The notes under the pieces: generated by a model
What the model was told of the DNA's origin: nothing
Databases searched by the model: none
The model's input: the letters and a program-made list of their open reading frames with translations, nothing else
Assembly: GCA_963821815.1 (NCBI GenBank)
Contig: CAWGFG010000006.1
Span: 1 to 64,000 of the forward strand
Length of the DNA stretch: 64,000 bases
Direction: 5' to 3'
From: JASGTU01 sp963821815
GTDB lineage: Bacteria > Chloroflexota > Anaerolineae > Caldilineales > Caldilineaceae
Part shown: positions 55,786 through 64,000 of the stretch, piece after piece
Numbering within the stretch: position 1 is the stretch's first letter
How the letters are laid out: each line of letters begins with the position of its first letter
Position numbers and translations under genes: made by a program

Positions 55786-55812
55786 CCTGAATACAGTATA
55801 TAGTATAGAGGA

Positions 55813-55857
55813 AGCCTCTTGTTCTGCGATTCCGCGGCTAAGAGGTTTTCTGTTTTG
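55813..55857 (+). terminator. Terminator after tRNA-Asn
   Basis: CCTCTT (55815-55820) pairs with AAGAGG (55840-55845), and CTGCG/CGCGG pairs inside, followed by TTTTCTGTTTTGT. The hairpin has an internal loop, so strength is uncertain. Confidence 0.55.
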
Positions 55858-55950
55858 TCTAGAGATAGTAATTGTCTAGGCAATAGTAACATTTCGCGAA
55901 CGCTCTAGAGAGGGTGCTCAGAATGATCTACAAAAAGTGGTGGTCACACC

Positions 55951-56328
55951 ATGGATGACTTACTAAACCTAGAGCGAGAAGGTTGGATGGCTTTGTCAAG
56001 TGGTTTGGACAAAGCTTATGCCTTCTACGCCGAGGTACTCGCTGAAGACGCGATGATGATTTTCCCGGGTGATTTAGTTATCATTGGCGAGAAAGCTATC
56101 CTGAACTCACTGGGCACGCAGCCGTGGGACTCCTTCTCCATTGATGAAGTGAGCCAACTAGCGCTAACGAACGATGCCTCGGCTCTCGTATACAAGGTAA
56201 CAGCAAAAAGGAAGGATTCTCAGCCATACATTGCTCGTATTACAAGTGTCTACGTACAGCGTGACCAAAAATGGCAGCTGATTCTACATCAGCAAACGCC
56301 AATATCTAGTGGATATGCTCAACAGTGA
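55951..56328 (+). CDS. SnoaL/DUF4440-like (NTF2-fold) protein
   Basis: 125-residue protein of the NTF2-like superfamily. The layout fits DUF4440/SnoaL: an N-terminal helix (LEREGWMALSSGLDKAYAFY), then EVLAEDAMMIFPGDLVIIGE. KAILNSLGTQPWDSFSIDEV and three closing strands follow (SALVYKVTAKRKD, YIARITSVYVQRDQKWQLIL, HQQTPIS). Members are small enzymes or binding proteins with very diverse ligands, so no function is assigned. No strong ribosome site is visible before the ATG at 55951. Its end overlaps, tail to tail, with a broken membrane-protein relic. Confidence 0.75.
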   Translation: MDDLLNLEREGWMALSSGLDKAYAFYAEVLAEDAMMIFPGDLVIIGEKAILNSLGTQPWDSFSIDEVSQLALTNDASALVYKVTAKRKDSQPYIARITSVYVQRDQKWQLILHQQTPISSGYAQQ

Positions 56329-56745
56329 CCTCATCGGCCGCTAAAACACTTGCCAGTGATCGTGGCGAGTTGAAAAGATCGAGTTTCTGATCGATTCCAG
56401 CAACGGGAGTCACCGTAGTTGGGTCGTAGACCTGTACTTGCAAGGTATATTTGCCGGGTCCAAGCTCGGGTGGTTGTTGCAACGCCATGTATCCCGGTTT
56501 CTCGTCGCCCTCAGCCCATGTCGTGGGCGGCAGCAGCGTACCGACAGGCATTGCATCGCGCTGGGCAACACTTTCGCCGGCTTCGTTTACCAGTCGCAAA
56601 GAAACTGTGTAGTCAATGCTAGGCTGTCGCAAGGCTTTCCAGTCCAGTGTTATCAGCAGAAGCAGCGCAGACCCGACCTGGGATTCTTTGACGCCGACGG
56701 AAACGTCTTCCAGGAGTGTCTCGTCTCGGTAACATGTCCAGCCAC
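56306..56745 (-). pseudogene. C-terminal extracytoplasmic domain of a lost membrane protein
   Basis: Minus-strand frame SQVGSALLLLITLDWKALRQ, SIDYTVSLRLVNEAGESVAQ and LPPTTWAEGDEKPGYMALQQ, then ELGPGKYTLQVQVYD and KLDLFNSP. This is a beta-sandwich end domain of the kind found after the membrane part of large dolichol-phosphate-mannose-mannosyltransferase-like proteins of Chloroflexota (GxYxLxVGxYD motif). The membrane part is missing and no start or ribosome site is present, so it is read as a stranded 3' piece. Family recognition is tentative. Confidence 0.5.
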
Positions 56746-56970
56746 TTAGCTGCCGTCTCGTCCAGCAAGTCTTCTTGCCACATAGATTAGGCCGGCGCCG
56801 ACAGAAATGAACGCAATGACGAAGATGGCGAGGATGAATAGATTTGCGCCTAGCCGATTAGCAATACTGGTAGGATCATTGTAGCCGACCACAAACGCCA
56901 CCAACATTACGACAGCGAAAAGTATCGTACCAGCACCAATAATTGTCAGGCAGCTACGCAGGTTCTTCAT
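56746..56970 (-). CDS. Small membrane protein with two helices
   Basis: 74-residue protein starting MKNLRSCLTIIGAGTILFAV with an AGGA site about 8 bp upstream of the ATG at 56970; a GTG two codons earlier (56976) is also possible. Two predicted membrane helices: TIIGAGTILFAVVMLVAFVV and NLFILAIFVIAFISVGAGLI, with a short outer loop (GYNDPTSIANRLGA) and a basic C-terminus (ARRLAGRDGS). No family recognised. It lies 90 bp beyond the end of the three-gene operon running in the same direction and could be its last gene. Confidence 0.6.
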   Translation of the reverse strand: MKNLRSCLTIIGAGTILFAVVMLVAFVVGYNDPTSIANRLGANLFILAIFVIAFISVGAGLIYVARRLAGRDGS

Positions 56971-57060
56971 CTCCACATCCTAAGCAGGTCTATTATCGTT
57001 GCATTAGCCAAAAAGCAAACCTACTATAGCATAAGGTGGGGCCATGGCACCTAGCATCGA

Positions 57061-57879
57061 TTATGGCACTTGGACCAGACGCATGACCAGCACAGGAGGA
57101 AACTCGCTGTAATTGCCTCCCCAGGTCAGCGCGCTAGAACCCTGCGGATAGTCCGGTGGGAATGCGCGTTCCTCCATTCCGTTCAGCACCCAACCATGAC
57201 GAAAAGCAACCTCCATGATCTGGCTGAGCGGACGGTGGAAATACACATGCGGCACGGGCTGCCCGCCAATGGCCAAGCCGAGATCGATCGACGGCGACAT
57301 GTAAGCGCTTATATTCAGCGAATAGGTCGTGACCATCACGCCGTCCCGATCTTCCCGTTCCGCCATAAACTTGAAACTGTTGTTGTTGAAGCAGGGATGA
57401 ACGATGGAAAAGACGAAGGGTGCACTGGGTTTCAGCATGGAAGGCAGGCACTTCATCAGTGGTTCAATCTCAGACATATCGAAGAGCGCCATCTGACAGA
57501 GTGCAGCGTCGAAAGGTTCATCCGATATCTGCCGGAGCTGTTGCTCGTCCGTGGCATCGACAACTTGATAGCTAATCTGTTCGCGGTGGGCGTCGTATTC
57601 TTTGGCAATGGTGATCAACTCAGATGAGAAGTCGACGCCGACGACTTCTGCACCGAGTGCAGCGAGACGGCGCGCATAAAGACCATTGCCGCACGCGATC
57701 TCCAGGATGCGCTTGCCTGACTTCGGCTGCAACAGGCGTTCTGTCGCCGGCCAAATCAAAACGTTGACAAAATCGTTGCCATCGCCCATTCGTTCATCCC
57801 AGTACGCAGCGTTCGTGTTCCAGGCGTCTCGAGTGACCGCATGCGCCTGCTGGTTGTCGCCAATGCCATTCTCGGTCAT
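57061..57879 (-). CDS. Class I SAM-dependent methyltransferase
   Basis: 272-residue methyltransferase. Start at 57879 with AGAGGAA about 10 bp upstream. N-terminal helix AWNTNAAYWDERMGDGNDFV, then motif I RILEIACGNGLYARRLA, motif II VVGVDFSSELI, motif IV DAALCQMALFDMSEIEPLM and the post-motif FVFSIVHPCFNNN. The C-terminal part carries HRPLSQIMEVAFRHGWVLNG. It is the third gene of a tight operon (15 bp after the kinase-like gene). The acceptor substrate cannot be named; the fold family includes small-molecule O- and N-methyltransferases. Confidence 0.9.
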   Translation of the reverse strand: MTENGIGDNQQAHAVTRDAWNTNAAYWDERMGDGNDFVNVLIWPATERLLQPKSGKRILEIACGNGLYARRLAALGAEVVGVDFSSELITIAKEYDAHREQISYQVVDATDEQQLRQISDEPFDAALCQMALFDMSEIEPLMKCLPSMLKPSAPFVFSIVHPCFNNNSFKFMAEREDRDGVMVTTYSLNISAYMSPSIDLGLAIGGQPVPHVYFHRPLSQIMEVAFRHGWVLNGMEERAFPPDYPQGSSALTWGGNYSEFPPVLVMRLVQVP

Positions 57880-57894
57880 GCCTAATTCCTCTGC

Positions 57895-58536
57895 CTAACT
57901 CAATTCGAAATATTCAGCCACGAGCGCAGCATTCTCGTCAATGCTTCGTTCTCCGGTTACCGTCATCACACGATAGCCATGCGCCAGCGCATCCCGCTCG
58001 ATCTCGGCAGCGAAGGCAACGTCCCTGTCCATCCAGTTTTGCAGTGCAGCATCGGGTTGACTGCACTGATCCAGTATCCATGTGACCCACTCGCCGCGCT
58101 GTGGATAGATCCGACGCTGGAACGCCTCGGACGGTACCATCCAGAGCGCGTGTCTCTGATCTGTGAGCAGCGGAGACAGCGTGGAGGGCATGAGACAGTT
58201 GCCCTCCGCCAGCAACGGCCCATGAGCGCTCAGATTCAACAGATCATCCTGGATGAAGTCAAACGTCTCCTGATAGCATTCGAAAACTTCGCGCAGGAGT
58301 ACATCGCCTGAACGCATCCATGTCTCATCCCAGAAGGTCGGGCTGTTGTTCGAGTTGGACCACCTATACAGGCATGGTTGCTTCTGCGGATCGTAGCGAC
58401 CTGAGTAGCTGTTCAGCGCTTCATCCGCGTGGAATACAGCAATGCCATGTTGATCATGCAACTTGTCGGCGATAGTCGACTTGCCGCTACACGCCGAGCC
58501 GCCGAGCCACAGGATGTGCGCTAGCAGGTTAGTCAA
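57895..58536 (-). CDS. P-loop kinase-like protein
   Basis: 213-residue P-loop protein. The N-terminal Walker A is WLGGSACSGKSTIADKL, followed by FHADEALNSYSGRY, which resembles the substrate-binding DD/D region of small nucleoside or sugar kinases. LLAEGNCLMPSTLSPLL is a likely Walker B strand. The basic lid is less obvious (QRRIYPQRGEW), and the C-terminal YRVMTVTGERSIDENAALVA closes the fold. AAA_33-type zeta-toxin/kinase relatives share this layout, but no specific substrate is assigned. It is the second gene of the operon, 61 bp after the enolase-superfamily gene and 15 bp before the methyltransferase gene. Confidence 0.78.
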   Translation of the reverse strand: MTNLLAHILWLGGSACSGKSTIADKLHDQHGIAVFHADEALNSYSGRYDPQKQPCLYRWSNSNNSPTFWDETWMRSGDVLLREVFECYQETFDFIQDDLLNLSAHGPLLAEGNCLMPSTLSPLLTDQRHALWMVPSEAFQRRIYPQRGEWVTWILDQCSQPDAALQNWMDRDVAFAAEIERDALAHGYRVMTVTGERSIDENAALVAEYFELS

Positions 58537-58597
58537 TACCGATAACTCCCATGTCGCAAGCCATAGGCTCGACGAGTGTATGGCGGCTTAACTCAGC

Positions 58598-59737
58598 CTA
58601 CTGATACGATAGAGAGCCGTCCTGCCTGTAGGTAAACGAGCGGTGCCAGCTATTGAACGGGTATTTGTCGAACACCTCCTCGTTCAGGTCGATACCAAGA
58701 CCGGGTTTGGTTGGCAACTCGAGATAACCGTCCACCAGCTTCATCGGTTCATCTACGATCTCACGTCGCGCACCTTCATCGGCGTGGTATTCCAGGATGA
58801 GGAAGTTGGATGTACTGGCCGCGAAGTGCACGTTCACTGCCGTCGCAACCGGTCCGCAGGGATTGTGCGGCGCTACGCTGGCATAGCTTGCTTCCGCCAT
58901 CGCTGCGATCTTCTTCATTTCCCATATGCCGCCTGTGACGCAGATATCCGGTTGTACGATATCTACAGCGTTCTGATTGAGCAGGTCACGAAATTCGTGT
59001 CGCGTGTAAAGCATTTCACCCGTGGCAATGGGTATGTTCACGTGCTCGCTGACCCGACGCAGCGCATCGTAGTTCTCTGGTCGAGTCGGCTCTTCGATGA
59101 AGAACGGTCGATATGGCGCTACGACGTCAGCCAGTTCGATGGCGCGTATGGGTTCAAACGTCCGGGCATGGGGATCAAGGCCAATATCAATATCCGGACC
59201 GACGGCATCGCGCATGGCTGCCAGCCGCGCATCCGCCTCGCGGAGTACCTGGTTCCACGGCTTTGCCTGCCAATCCGGCGGCAAGGGGCACATCTTGATC
59301 GCCGTATAGCCATACGTTTCGATCAGCTCGATGGCTTTCTCGGCGCCTTCTTCCGGAGTCGGGGCATGCGGGGCCTGGTAGACGCGAATCTTGTCGCGGC
59401 ACTTTCCGCCCATAAGCATGTAGGACGGCAATCCCGCCGCTTTACCGGCAATATCCCACAACGCATGCTCAATGCCGCTGATAGCCGCGTTGAGAATCAT
59501 ACCACCCGGGAAACGCGAACCAGCGTACATCAGGTGCCAAAGCTCCTCGATGTTGCGCGGATCCCTGCCGACAAGCCATTCTTCAAAATCACGCATGCAT
59601 TCAACGGTAGCCTTGTCCGGGCCGCATGAGTACGCTTCACCTACGCCATAGATCCCTTCATCGGTGTGTACTTTCACAAAGGGCCAGTTGCGATGTCCGA
59701 TATTCACTAAATACGTATCGATCTTTGTAATTTTCAC
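58598..59737 (-). CDS. Mandelate racemase/enolase-superfamily dehydratase
   Basis: 379-residue enolase-superfamily enzyme, most like acid-sugar dehydratases (galactonate/mannonate dehydratase type). The GTG at 59737 has AGGTGAG 7 bp upstream. The N-terminal capping domain ends near AALWDIAGK-like HALWDIAGKAAGLPSYMLMG. In the barrel, metal ligands are likely Asp in IDIGLDPHARTF, Glu in FFIEEPTRPEN and Glu in IPIATGEMLYTRHEF. A His in VAPHNPCGPVA is the probable base. The ends PGLGIDLNEEV are typical. It starts a three-gene operon with a kinase-like protein and a methyltransferase, a context that fits sugar-acid use. The sugar ABC transporter operon is divergent from it. Confidence 0.9.
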   Translation of the reverse strand: MKITKIDTYLVNIGHRNWPFVKVHTDEGIYGVGEAYSCGPDKATVECMRDFEEWLVGRDPRNIEELWHLMYAGSRFPGGMILNAAISGIEHALWDIAGKAAGLPSYMLMGGKCRDKIRVYQAPHAPTPEEGAEKAIELIETYGYTAIKMCPLPPDWQAKPWNQVLREADARLAAMRDAVGPDIDIGLDPHARTFEPIRAIELADVVAPYRPFFIEEPTRPENYDALRRVSEHVNIPIATGEMLYTRHEFRDLLNQNAVDIVQPDICVTGGIWEMKKIAAMAEASYASVAPHNPCGPVATAVNVHFAASTSNFLILEYHADEGARREIVDEPMKLVDGYLELPTKPGLGIDLNEEVFDKYPFNSWHRSFTYRQDGSLSYQ

Positions 59738-59852
59738 GGGAACTCACCTGATTCTATAGTTTGGCCTGAGAAACGGGCAGCGGGTGTTGTGAATCGGAAA
59801 CGGTAATGCGCAATGCATGTTAGCACCGACGATAAGCCAACGCCAAGATACG

Positions 59853-59894
59853 ACTGGACGCATGCTACTAGACGCATGCTACTGGACGCATAGT
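59853..59894 (+). repeat. Three 14-bp direct repeats
   Basis: Three head-to-tail copies: ACTGGACGCATGCT, ACTAGACGCATGCT, ACTGGACGCATAGT, followed by ACTG. The unit contains the palindrome GCATGC. It lies between the enolase-superfamily operon and the ABC operon promoter, so it could be a regulator-binding array. Confidence 0.75.
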
Positions 59895-59948
59895 ACTGTA
59901 GGACTGAGGGTATCTAGGACTTATGGGAGTGACCATCTGATTGCGCTT

Positions 59949-59977
59949 TTGCATTCAGATTTTTCTTGCACTATAAT
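59949..59977 (+). promoter_or_regulatory. Sigma-70 promoter for the ABC transporter operon
   Basis: TTGCAT at 59949-59954, 17-bp spacer, TATAAT at 59972-59977. The implied start near 59984 leaves a leader of about 340 bases before the binding-protein gene. Confidence 0.7.
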
Positions 59978-60324
59978 CAATGTTGCCCGATAGTCCACTG
60001 GAATCTGTTGATGCGACCGTACATTTGACAGCATGACGATTCTTTGACAGACTAGCCGCTAACGCAGTGTTTCAAATTCAAGTTCGCTCATACCCGTCAT
60101 TTCATATCAACCAAATAGAGTACAGAGACCGAATGTTGCGCAGGGTGAATCGCGCAAATCACATAGTTCGTCACAGGTTGACACCGATCTCTGGTACTGC
60201 CCTGGTATATTTAAGCTATAAATGTTCCATGGCAATGCCAGTGCCCTCAGTAGGTGTAAGCACATCAAAACTGTTGTTCTGTAATTCTGTCCCAATAATC
60301 AATTGGCCATAAGGAGGCTACTCG

Positions 60325-61665
60325 ATGAAGAGAGCACGTCAGTTGTTGATGATTTTGTTGGTACTAAGTTTGGCTGTCGCCATGGCGGCTTGTGCTGTGC
60401 CTGCCGCACCAAGCGCAGCGCCAGCCGGAGAAGCAGCTGAAGCGCCAGCTGCGGGTGAAGAGGCTGCTGAAATGCCCAGTGGTGGCGCACTTGAGATTTT
60501 CTCTTGGTGGACCACGGGTGGAGAGGTAGAGGCTCTAAACGGACTGTATGAGATTTACAGCAGACTTTACCCGGATGTCGAGATTCAGAACGCAGCGCTG
60601 GTTGGCGGCGCAGGTCAAGGCGGCGCCATGAAGGCTCTGCTGGAAACCCGCATGATGGGCAACGAACCGCCGGATTCCTTCCAAGTGCATCTGGGTCATG
60701 AGCTGATCGATAGCCATGTGATTGCGGATCGCATGGAGCCACTGGACTCCCTGTATGAGGAAGAGGGCCTCAACGATGTCTTCCCGCAAGATCTGATTGA
60801 TATCGCTTCCTATGAAGGAAGCCCCTATTCTGTACCTGTTAACATCCATCGGTCCAATATGTTGTGGTACAGCCCTGAAAAATTAGCCTCGGTAGGGTAT
60901 GACGCCCCACCGGCAACGTGGGACGAGTACTTTGAGATAGCTGCCAAACTCCAGGACGCAGGATACTCGTCCATGGCAATTGGCGAGGCTGACCAGACGC
61001 AGGTCGCCCATATCTTTGAGGGCATCCTGGTCGCCGAGCTCGGAGCTGATGCGTATCGCGGTCTGTTCGACGGTTCCGTGGGTTGGGACGACGAACGTGT
61101 CACCCAAGCGCTAGAGGTTGCGAATCAGATGTTGGATTACGCCAATCCCGATTACCTAAGCGTCCGGCAGTCCGAAGCAACTGCAGCGTTCGCCACCGAT
61201 GAAGGTCCGGCGATGTTCATTAGTGGTGACTGGTCGCACGGTCAATTGAAGGCCATGGGCTACACTGATTACAGTTGGGCTCCTACTCCGGGAACAGACG
61301 GTATCTATATCGTCCTGTCCGACTCGTTCGGCCTACCGGTCGGTGCGCCTCATCGTGATAACGCTGTCAACTGGTTGAAGGTCGTGGGTTCACAAGAGGG
61401 CCAAGACGCTTTCAATCCGATCAAAGGTTCTATTCCGGCACGTATCGACGGCGACAAGAGCCTTTATGATGAGTATCAGCTATCGGCTATGGAGGCTTTT
61501 GCCAACGACGTGCTCGTTCCGAGCATCCAGCACGGCGCGGCAGCCAAGCAAAGCTTCATCCTTGACTACGACTTTGCGCTCAACGATCTAGCGACAAATC
61601 GTGATGTTGCCAGCGCACAGGCCATGCTTGTGCAAGCGGCGGAGGTTGCAGGTTTTGGCCAATAG
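60325..61665 (+). CDS. Sugar ABC transporter substrate-binding lipoprotein
   Basis: 446-residue family-1 solute-binding protein. AAGGAGG lies 8 bp before the ATG. A signal peptide ends with the lipobox AMAAC (Cys about residue 23), then an Ala/Pro/Glu-rich linker of about 30 residues typical of membrane-anchored receptors. The mature part has LEIFSWWTTGGEVEALNGLY, then PPDSFQVHLGHEL, SPYSVPVNIHRSNMLWYSPE and FATDEGPAMFISGDWSHGQL. GLPVGAPHRDNAVNWLKVVG and NPIKGSIPARID follow, matching the glucose/mannose-type binding proteins (GtsA-like). It binds a sugar outside the cell for the two permeases encoded next. A TTG-started permease gene overlaps its end by 11 bp. Confidence 0.93.
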   Translation: MKRARQLLMILLVLSLAVAMAACAVPAAPSAAPAGEAAEAPAAGEEAAEMPSGGALEIFSWWTTGGEVEALNGLYEIYSRLYPDVEIQNAALVGGAGQGGAMKALLETRMMGNEPPDSFQVHLGHELIDSHVIADRMEPLDSLYEEEGLNDVFPQDLIDIASYEGSPYSVPVNIHRSNMLWYSPEKLASVGYDAPPATWDEYFEIAAKLQDAGYSSMAIGEADQTQVAHIFEGILVAELGADAYRGLFDGSVGWDDERVTQALEVANQMLDYANPDYLSVRQSEATAAFATDEGPAMFISGDWSHGQLKAMGYTDYSWAPTPGTDGIYIVLSDSFGLPVGAPHRDNAVNWLKVVGSQEGQDAFNPIKGSIPARIDGDKSLYDEYQLSAMEAFANDVLVPSIQHGAAAKQSFILDYDFALNDLATNRDVASAQAMLVQAAEVAGFGQ

Positions 61666-62617
61666 AGTATATTCGCAGGTAGCAGTGGAAGGGGAGAGCG
61701 GCATTGCCGCCTCCCCGGCCACAAAAAAGAATAAAAGGTTTGGATGGTTACACGGCGACATGTTAATTGCGTTGTTGGTACTGTCTCCGTCGATCATTCT
61801 GGTGGGAATTTTCATCTACGGCTTTATCGGTTGGACCTTCTACATTTCAACCGTAAAGTGGGACTCGGCGGTGGTGGACTTCACGTCCGTAGGCCTGAAG
61901 AACTGGATCCAACTGTTCCAAAGCTCTCGCTTCCATAGCGACATACGCAATCACATATTCTATGCCATTGGATTCATGTCGCAGTGCATTGTCTTTGGCT
62001 TTATCCTGGCATCGCTGCTAGACCAAAAGATCAAAGGTGAAGCACTGTTTCGCACAGTTTTCATTTTTCCCTTCGCCGTCTCGGGTATCGTAACAGGTGT
62101 TGCATGGCGCTGGTTAATGCAGCCCACAACCGGCATCAATCTTCTTTTTGCCATGGTTGGCCTGGACAATATTCAGCCACACTGGTTTGCCACACCGAAA
62201 TACGGCATGTTTGCGGTGACAATCGCCGCTGCATGGCAATTTACCGGTTACGTGATGGCGCTCTATCTCGCGGGTCTGCGCGGCATATCTTACGAGCTGC
62301 GTGAGGCAGCCGCTATCGACGGGGCAGGCACATGGGCGATTCTCCGGTACATCATCCTACCGCTGCTTATGCCGGTCACGTTTGTCGTAATCGTGCTCAC
62401 GGGCATGAACTCGATTCGAGTATTTGATCTGGTGGCTTCTATGGGAGGCAGCGGTCCTGCCTTTGCCACCGACACATTGGCATATAACATGTACCAGACA
62501 ACGTTCGGTTCCTATCGCTTCTCTATGGGTGCAACAATCGGCGCCTTTATGATTTTTCTATCGCTGTTTCTGGTCATTCCCTATCTGCGCAGCATGCGCG
62601 GGGAGGTGGAGAGATGA
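61655..62617 (+). CDS. Sugar ABC transporter permease 1 (MalF-like)
   Basis: Inner-membrane permease of about 320 residues with six predicted helices (MLIALLVLSPSIILVGIFIY, FMSQCIVFGFILASLL, FIFPFAVSGIVTGVAWRWLM and others). The ABC-type EAA loop is REAAAIDGAGTWAILRYIIL, which contacts the ATPase. I place the start at the TTG 61655 because GGAGG (61641-61645) lies 9 bp upstream. This start overlaps the binding-protein stop and implies translational coupling. A GTG at 61685 is the alternative. The N-terminus before the first helix is polar (SPATKKNKRFGWLHG). The ATPase component is not encoded here and may be supplied by a shared MsmK-type subunit. Confidence 0.9.
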   Translation: MANRVYSQVAVEGESGIAASPATKKNKRFGWLHGDMLIALLVLSPSIILVGIFIYGFIGWTFYISTVKWDSAVVDFTSVGLKNWIQLFQSSRFHSDIRNHIFYAIGFMSQCIVFGFILASLLDQKIKGEALFRTVFIFPFAVSGIVTGVAWRWLMQPTTGINLLFAMVGLDNIQPHWFATPKYGMFAVTIAAAWQFTGYVMALYLAGLRGISYELREAAAIDGAGTWAILRYIILPLLMPVTFVVIVLTGMNSIRVFDLVASMGGSGPAFATDTLAYNMYQTTFGSYRFSMGATIGAFMIFLSLFLVIPYLRSMRGEVER

Positions 62618-63441
62618 GTTTACAGCGATTGTGGTCGAGAACAGCGATTTACCTGCTGTTGGCGGCGTTCGCCGCGTTCTACCTGATGCCTTTCTACGTC
62701 ATGATCGTCACGGGGCTGAAGCCGTTTGCAGATGTAGCTGTTTCACGTATGTGGGAATTACCGACCAATCCCACACTGGAGGGAGTTCTTCGCGCTTGGA
62801 CTTCGGTAGCTCCCAACTTCTGGAATAGTGTGCGCATTACCGTTCCCGCTGCCGTGATTTCTGCGTTCATCGGATCGATCAACGGATACATCTTTGCCAA
62901 ATGGCGATTTCCACATGCGGACACCGTCTTCATCCTCTTCCTGGTCGGTATGTTTCTGCCCTACCAGGGTGTCCTGATTCCGCTCGTTCGTACGCTGCAG
63001 TTCGTTGGGTTGTATGGCAAACTGCCCGGGCTGATTATGGTTCACTGCATCTTTGGCATTCCGATCACAGCGATGTTGTTTCGCGGCTACTACACCGGCA
63101 TTCCCAACGAACTACTGGACGCAGGAAAGATTGACGGCTGCGGTTTCTTTGGCATCTACCGTTGGATTCTACTGCCCATCTCACTGCCTGCATTCGCAGT
63201 TGTGTTGCTTTGGCAGTTCACCACGATTTGGAACGACTATCTGTTAGGCCTGATTGTGCTCAGTAACCCATCACGAGCCCCCGTGAATGTCGCTGTACAA
63301 AACCTTGCTGGCAGTTATTTCGTGGAATGGAATGTGCAGATGTCGGGCGCCTTAATCGCCGCTCTGCCGACGATCCTAGTTTATCTATTCCTTGGACGGT
63401 GGTTCATGCGAGGTCTGCTTGCAGGTTCTGTGAAGGGCTAG
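62614..63441 (+). CDS. Sugar ABC transporter permease 2 (MalG-like)
   Basis: 275-residue permease, starting with an ATG that overlaps the stop of permease 1 by four bases (ATGA). First helix IYLLLAAFAAFYLMPFYVMI, then SVRITVPAAVISAFIGSING, VFILFLVGMFLPYQGVLIPL, GLIMVHCIFGIPITAMLFRG and the EAA-type loop LLDAGKIDGCGFFGIYRWIL. The last helices are LPAFAVVLLWQFTTIWNDYL and SGALIAALPTILVYLFLGRW. The conserved FRGYYTGIPNELLDA places it in the CUT1 (MalG) group for sugars. A strong terminator follows about 60 bp downstream. Confidence 0.93.
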   Translation: MSLQRLWSRTAIYLLLAAFAAFYLMPFYVMIVTGLKPFADVAVSRMWELPTNPTLEGVLRAWTSVAPNFWNSVRITVPAAVISAFIGSINGYIFAKWRFPHADTVFILFLVGMFLPYQGVLIPLVRTLQFVGLYGKLPGLIMVHCIFGIPITAMLFRGYYTGIPNELLDAGKIDGCGFFGIYRWILLPISLPAFAVVLLWQFTTIWNDYLLGLIVLSNPSRAPVNVAVQNLAGSYFVEWNVQMSGALIAALPTILVYLFLGRWFMRGLLAGSVKG

Positions 63442-63504
63442 CCGACGGCTCCGACGTCTGGACTAGATAATCTTAACTTCCATTATGCAAATATGCGTCC
63501 GCAG

Positions 63505-63541
63505 CACCGCTTGTTTCAGGTAGAACAGGCGGTGTTTTTTT
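63505..63541 (+). terminator. Rho-independent terminator of the ABC operon
   Basis: CACCGC-TTGTT pairs with AACA-GGCGGTG around a short loop, followed by TTTTTTT. It lies about 65 bp after the stop of the second permease gene. Confidence 0.85.
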
Positions 63542-64000
63542 GTTGCGCCTGCTAGCGCCTAGCGCTGCAAGACCCCTGTCACACCTTACACTGAGTATAA
63601 GACGCTACTTTATGTTTATAGCGGCACAATTAGGCGGAAATTTCCCGTAGTCATCAAATCCAGGGTATCGAAAGTGGGCTAGTACCGTCATAACACGTGA
63701 GACAGCGCACAGCAGGTATGACTGAATTGAGTGTTCTCAATCCAGTAGGCAGCGTGCGACTCTTAGCTGGGAAGTTGATTGTTCAGCGCCACTGTCGAAG
63801 ACGCGTCGGAAGATGTGCAGTAGGCATACCACCGCTGCTGAGTCCATCAAAGGTATACACGAAGTTCGAAGGTCTCAGGACCAGCCGCAATCTGTGGTAT
63901 TAGCTGGGCCGTAGCGTGCAATCTCGACTACGGTATGAACTTGAAAACCAACTTCTTGTCGGCTTCTCGTCAGCTTTAATAGTAGTACGAAGAACCGCCC
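63542..64000. other. Unannotated end of the window
   Basis: No gene supported. One 68-codon plus-strand frame (63697-63903) has no ribosome site or recognisable pattern. Confidence 0.4.

Noticed and set aside
58643..59629. 328-codon plus-strand open frame opposite the enolase-superfamily gene
   Set aside because: It is a mirror frame of a clearly coding gene with all catalytic motifs on the minus strand.
60178..60211. TTGACA at 60178 with TATATT at 60206 as a second promoter of the ABC operon
   Set aside because: The spacing is 22 bp, too long for a sigma-70 promoter; the 59949-59977 pair is better.
1..64000. CRISPR array
   Set aside because: No regularly spaced repeats of 20-40 bp with spacers were seen; the only tandem array is the 3x14-bp repeat at 59853.

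Overview
The window looks like a Chloroflexota chromosome segment, probably of the Caldilinea/Anaerolineae type. This rests on protein style, not on a marker gene: secreted proteins ending in a short YLP motif, alanine/proline-rich solute-binding lipoproteins, large BTAD-ATPase-TPR regulators, MttB-family methyltransferases, CHAT and DUF1670 remnants, and a CHC2 primase next to a primary sigma factor. The genus cannot be fixed from sequence alone.

Positions 1-46,400 are a decay zone. Intact genes stand among mobile elements and broken genes. Mobile elements are an apparently intact ISL3 element (1732-3447), two ISL3 relics, two IS110 relics, an IS200/IS605 relic, two IS3-type elements and a DUF772 transposase stub. 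Broken genes include a resolvase, a methyltransferase, comM/yifB in at least four scattered pieces, a cytochrome c, a VOC protein, a CHAT protein, an NDP-sugar dehydrogenase and DUF1670 proteins. Intact genes here include an ABM monooxygenase, a signal-peptide protein with WGxNxGWI repeats, a DUF1566 protein, a DUF2726 protein, an LVIVD beta-propeller lipoprotein, a SoxB-like 5'-nucleotidase, a molybdopterin oxidoreductase paired with an MttB-family methyltransferase, and a 1192-residue BTAD regulator. A second BTAD regulator (15.1-18.5 kb) is frameshifted and has a truncated near-identical copy of its own 5' end directly downstream.

At 46.4-48.4 kb lies a large serine recombinase with a frameshift, preceded by a leader with three hairpins. 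After it the sequence becomes orderly. It holds an SDR dehydrogenase, then a 763-residue protein whose C-terminal half matches cyanobacterial acyl-ACP reductase, with an SCP2 lipid-carrier gene 9 bp behind it. Next come dnaG and rpoD behind a perfect consensus sigma-70 promoter, and tRNA-Asn with its own promoter.

From 56 to 64 kb there is an SnoaL-like protein, a broken membrane-protein end, a small two-helix membrane protein, a three-gene reverse operon (enolase-superfamily dehydratase, P-loop kinase-like protein, SAM methyltransferase), and a forward sugar ABC transporter operon (binding lipoprotein and two permeases) with a clear promoter and terminator.

Most promising for follow-up: the acyl-ACP reductase fusion with SCP2, the MttB/molybdoenzyme pair, the SoxB-like protein without a signal peptide, the self-duplicated BTAD regulator, and the hairpin leader of the recombinase.
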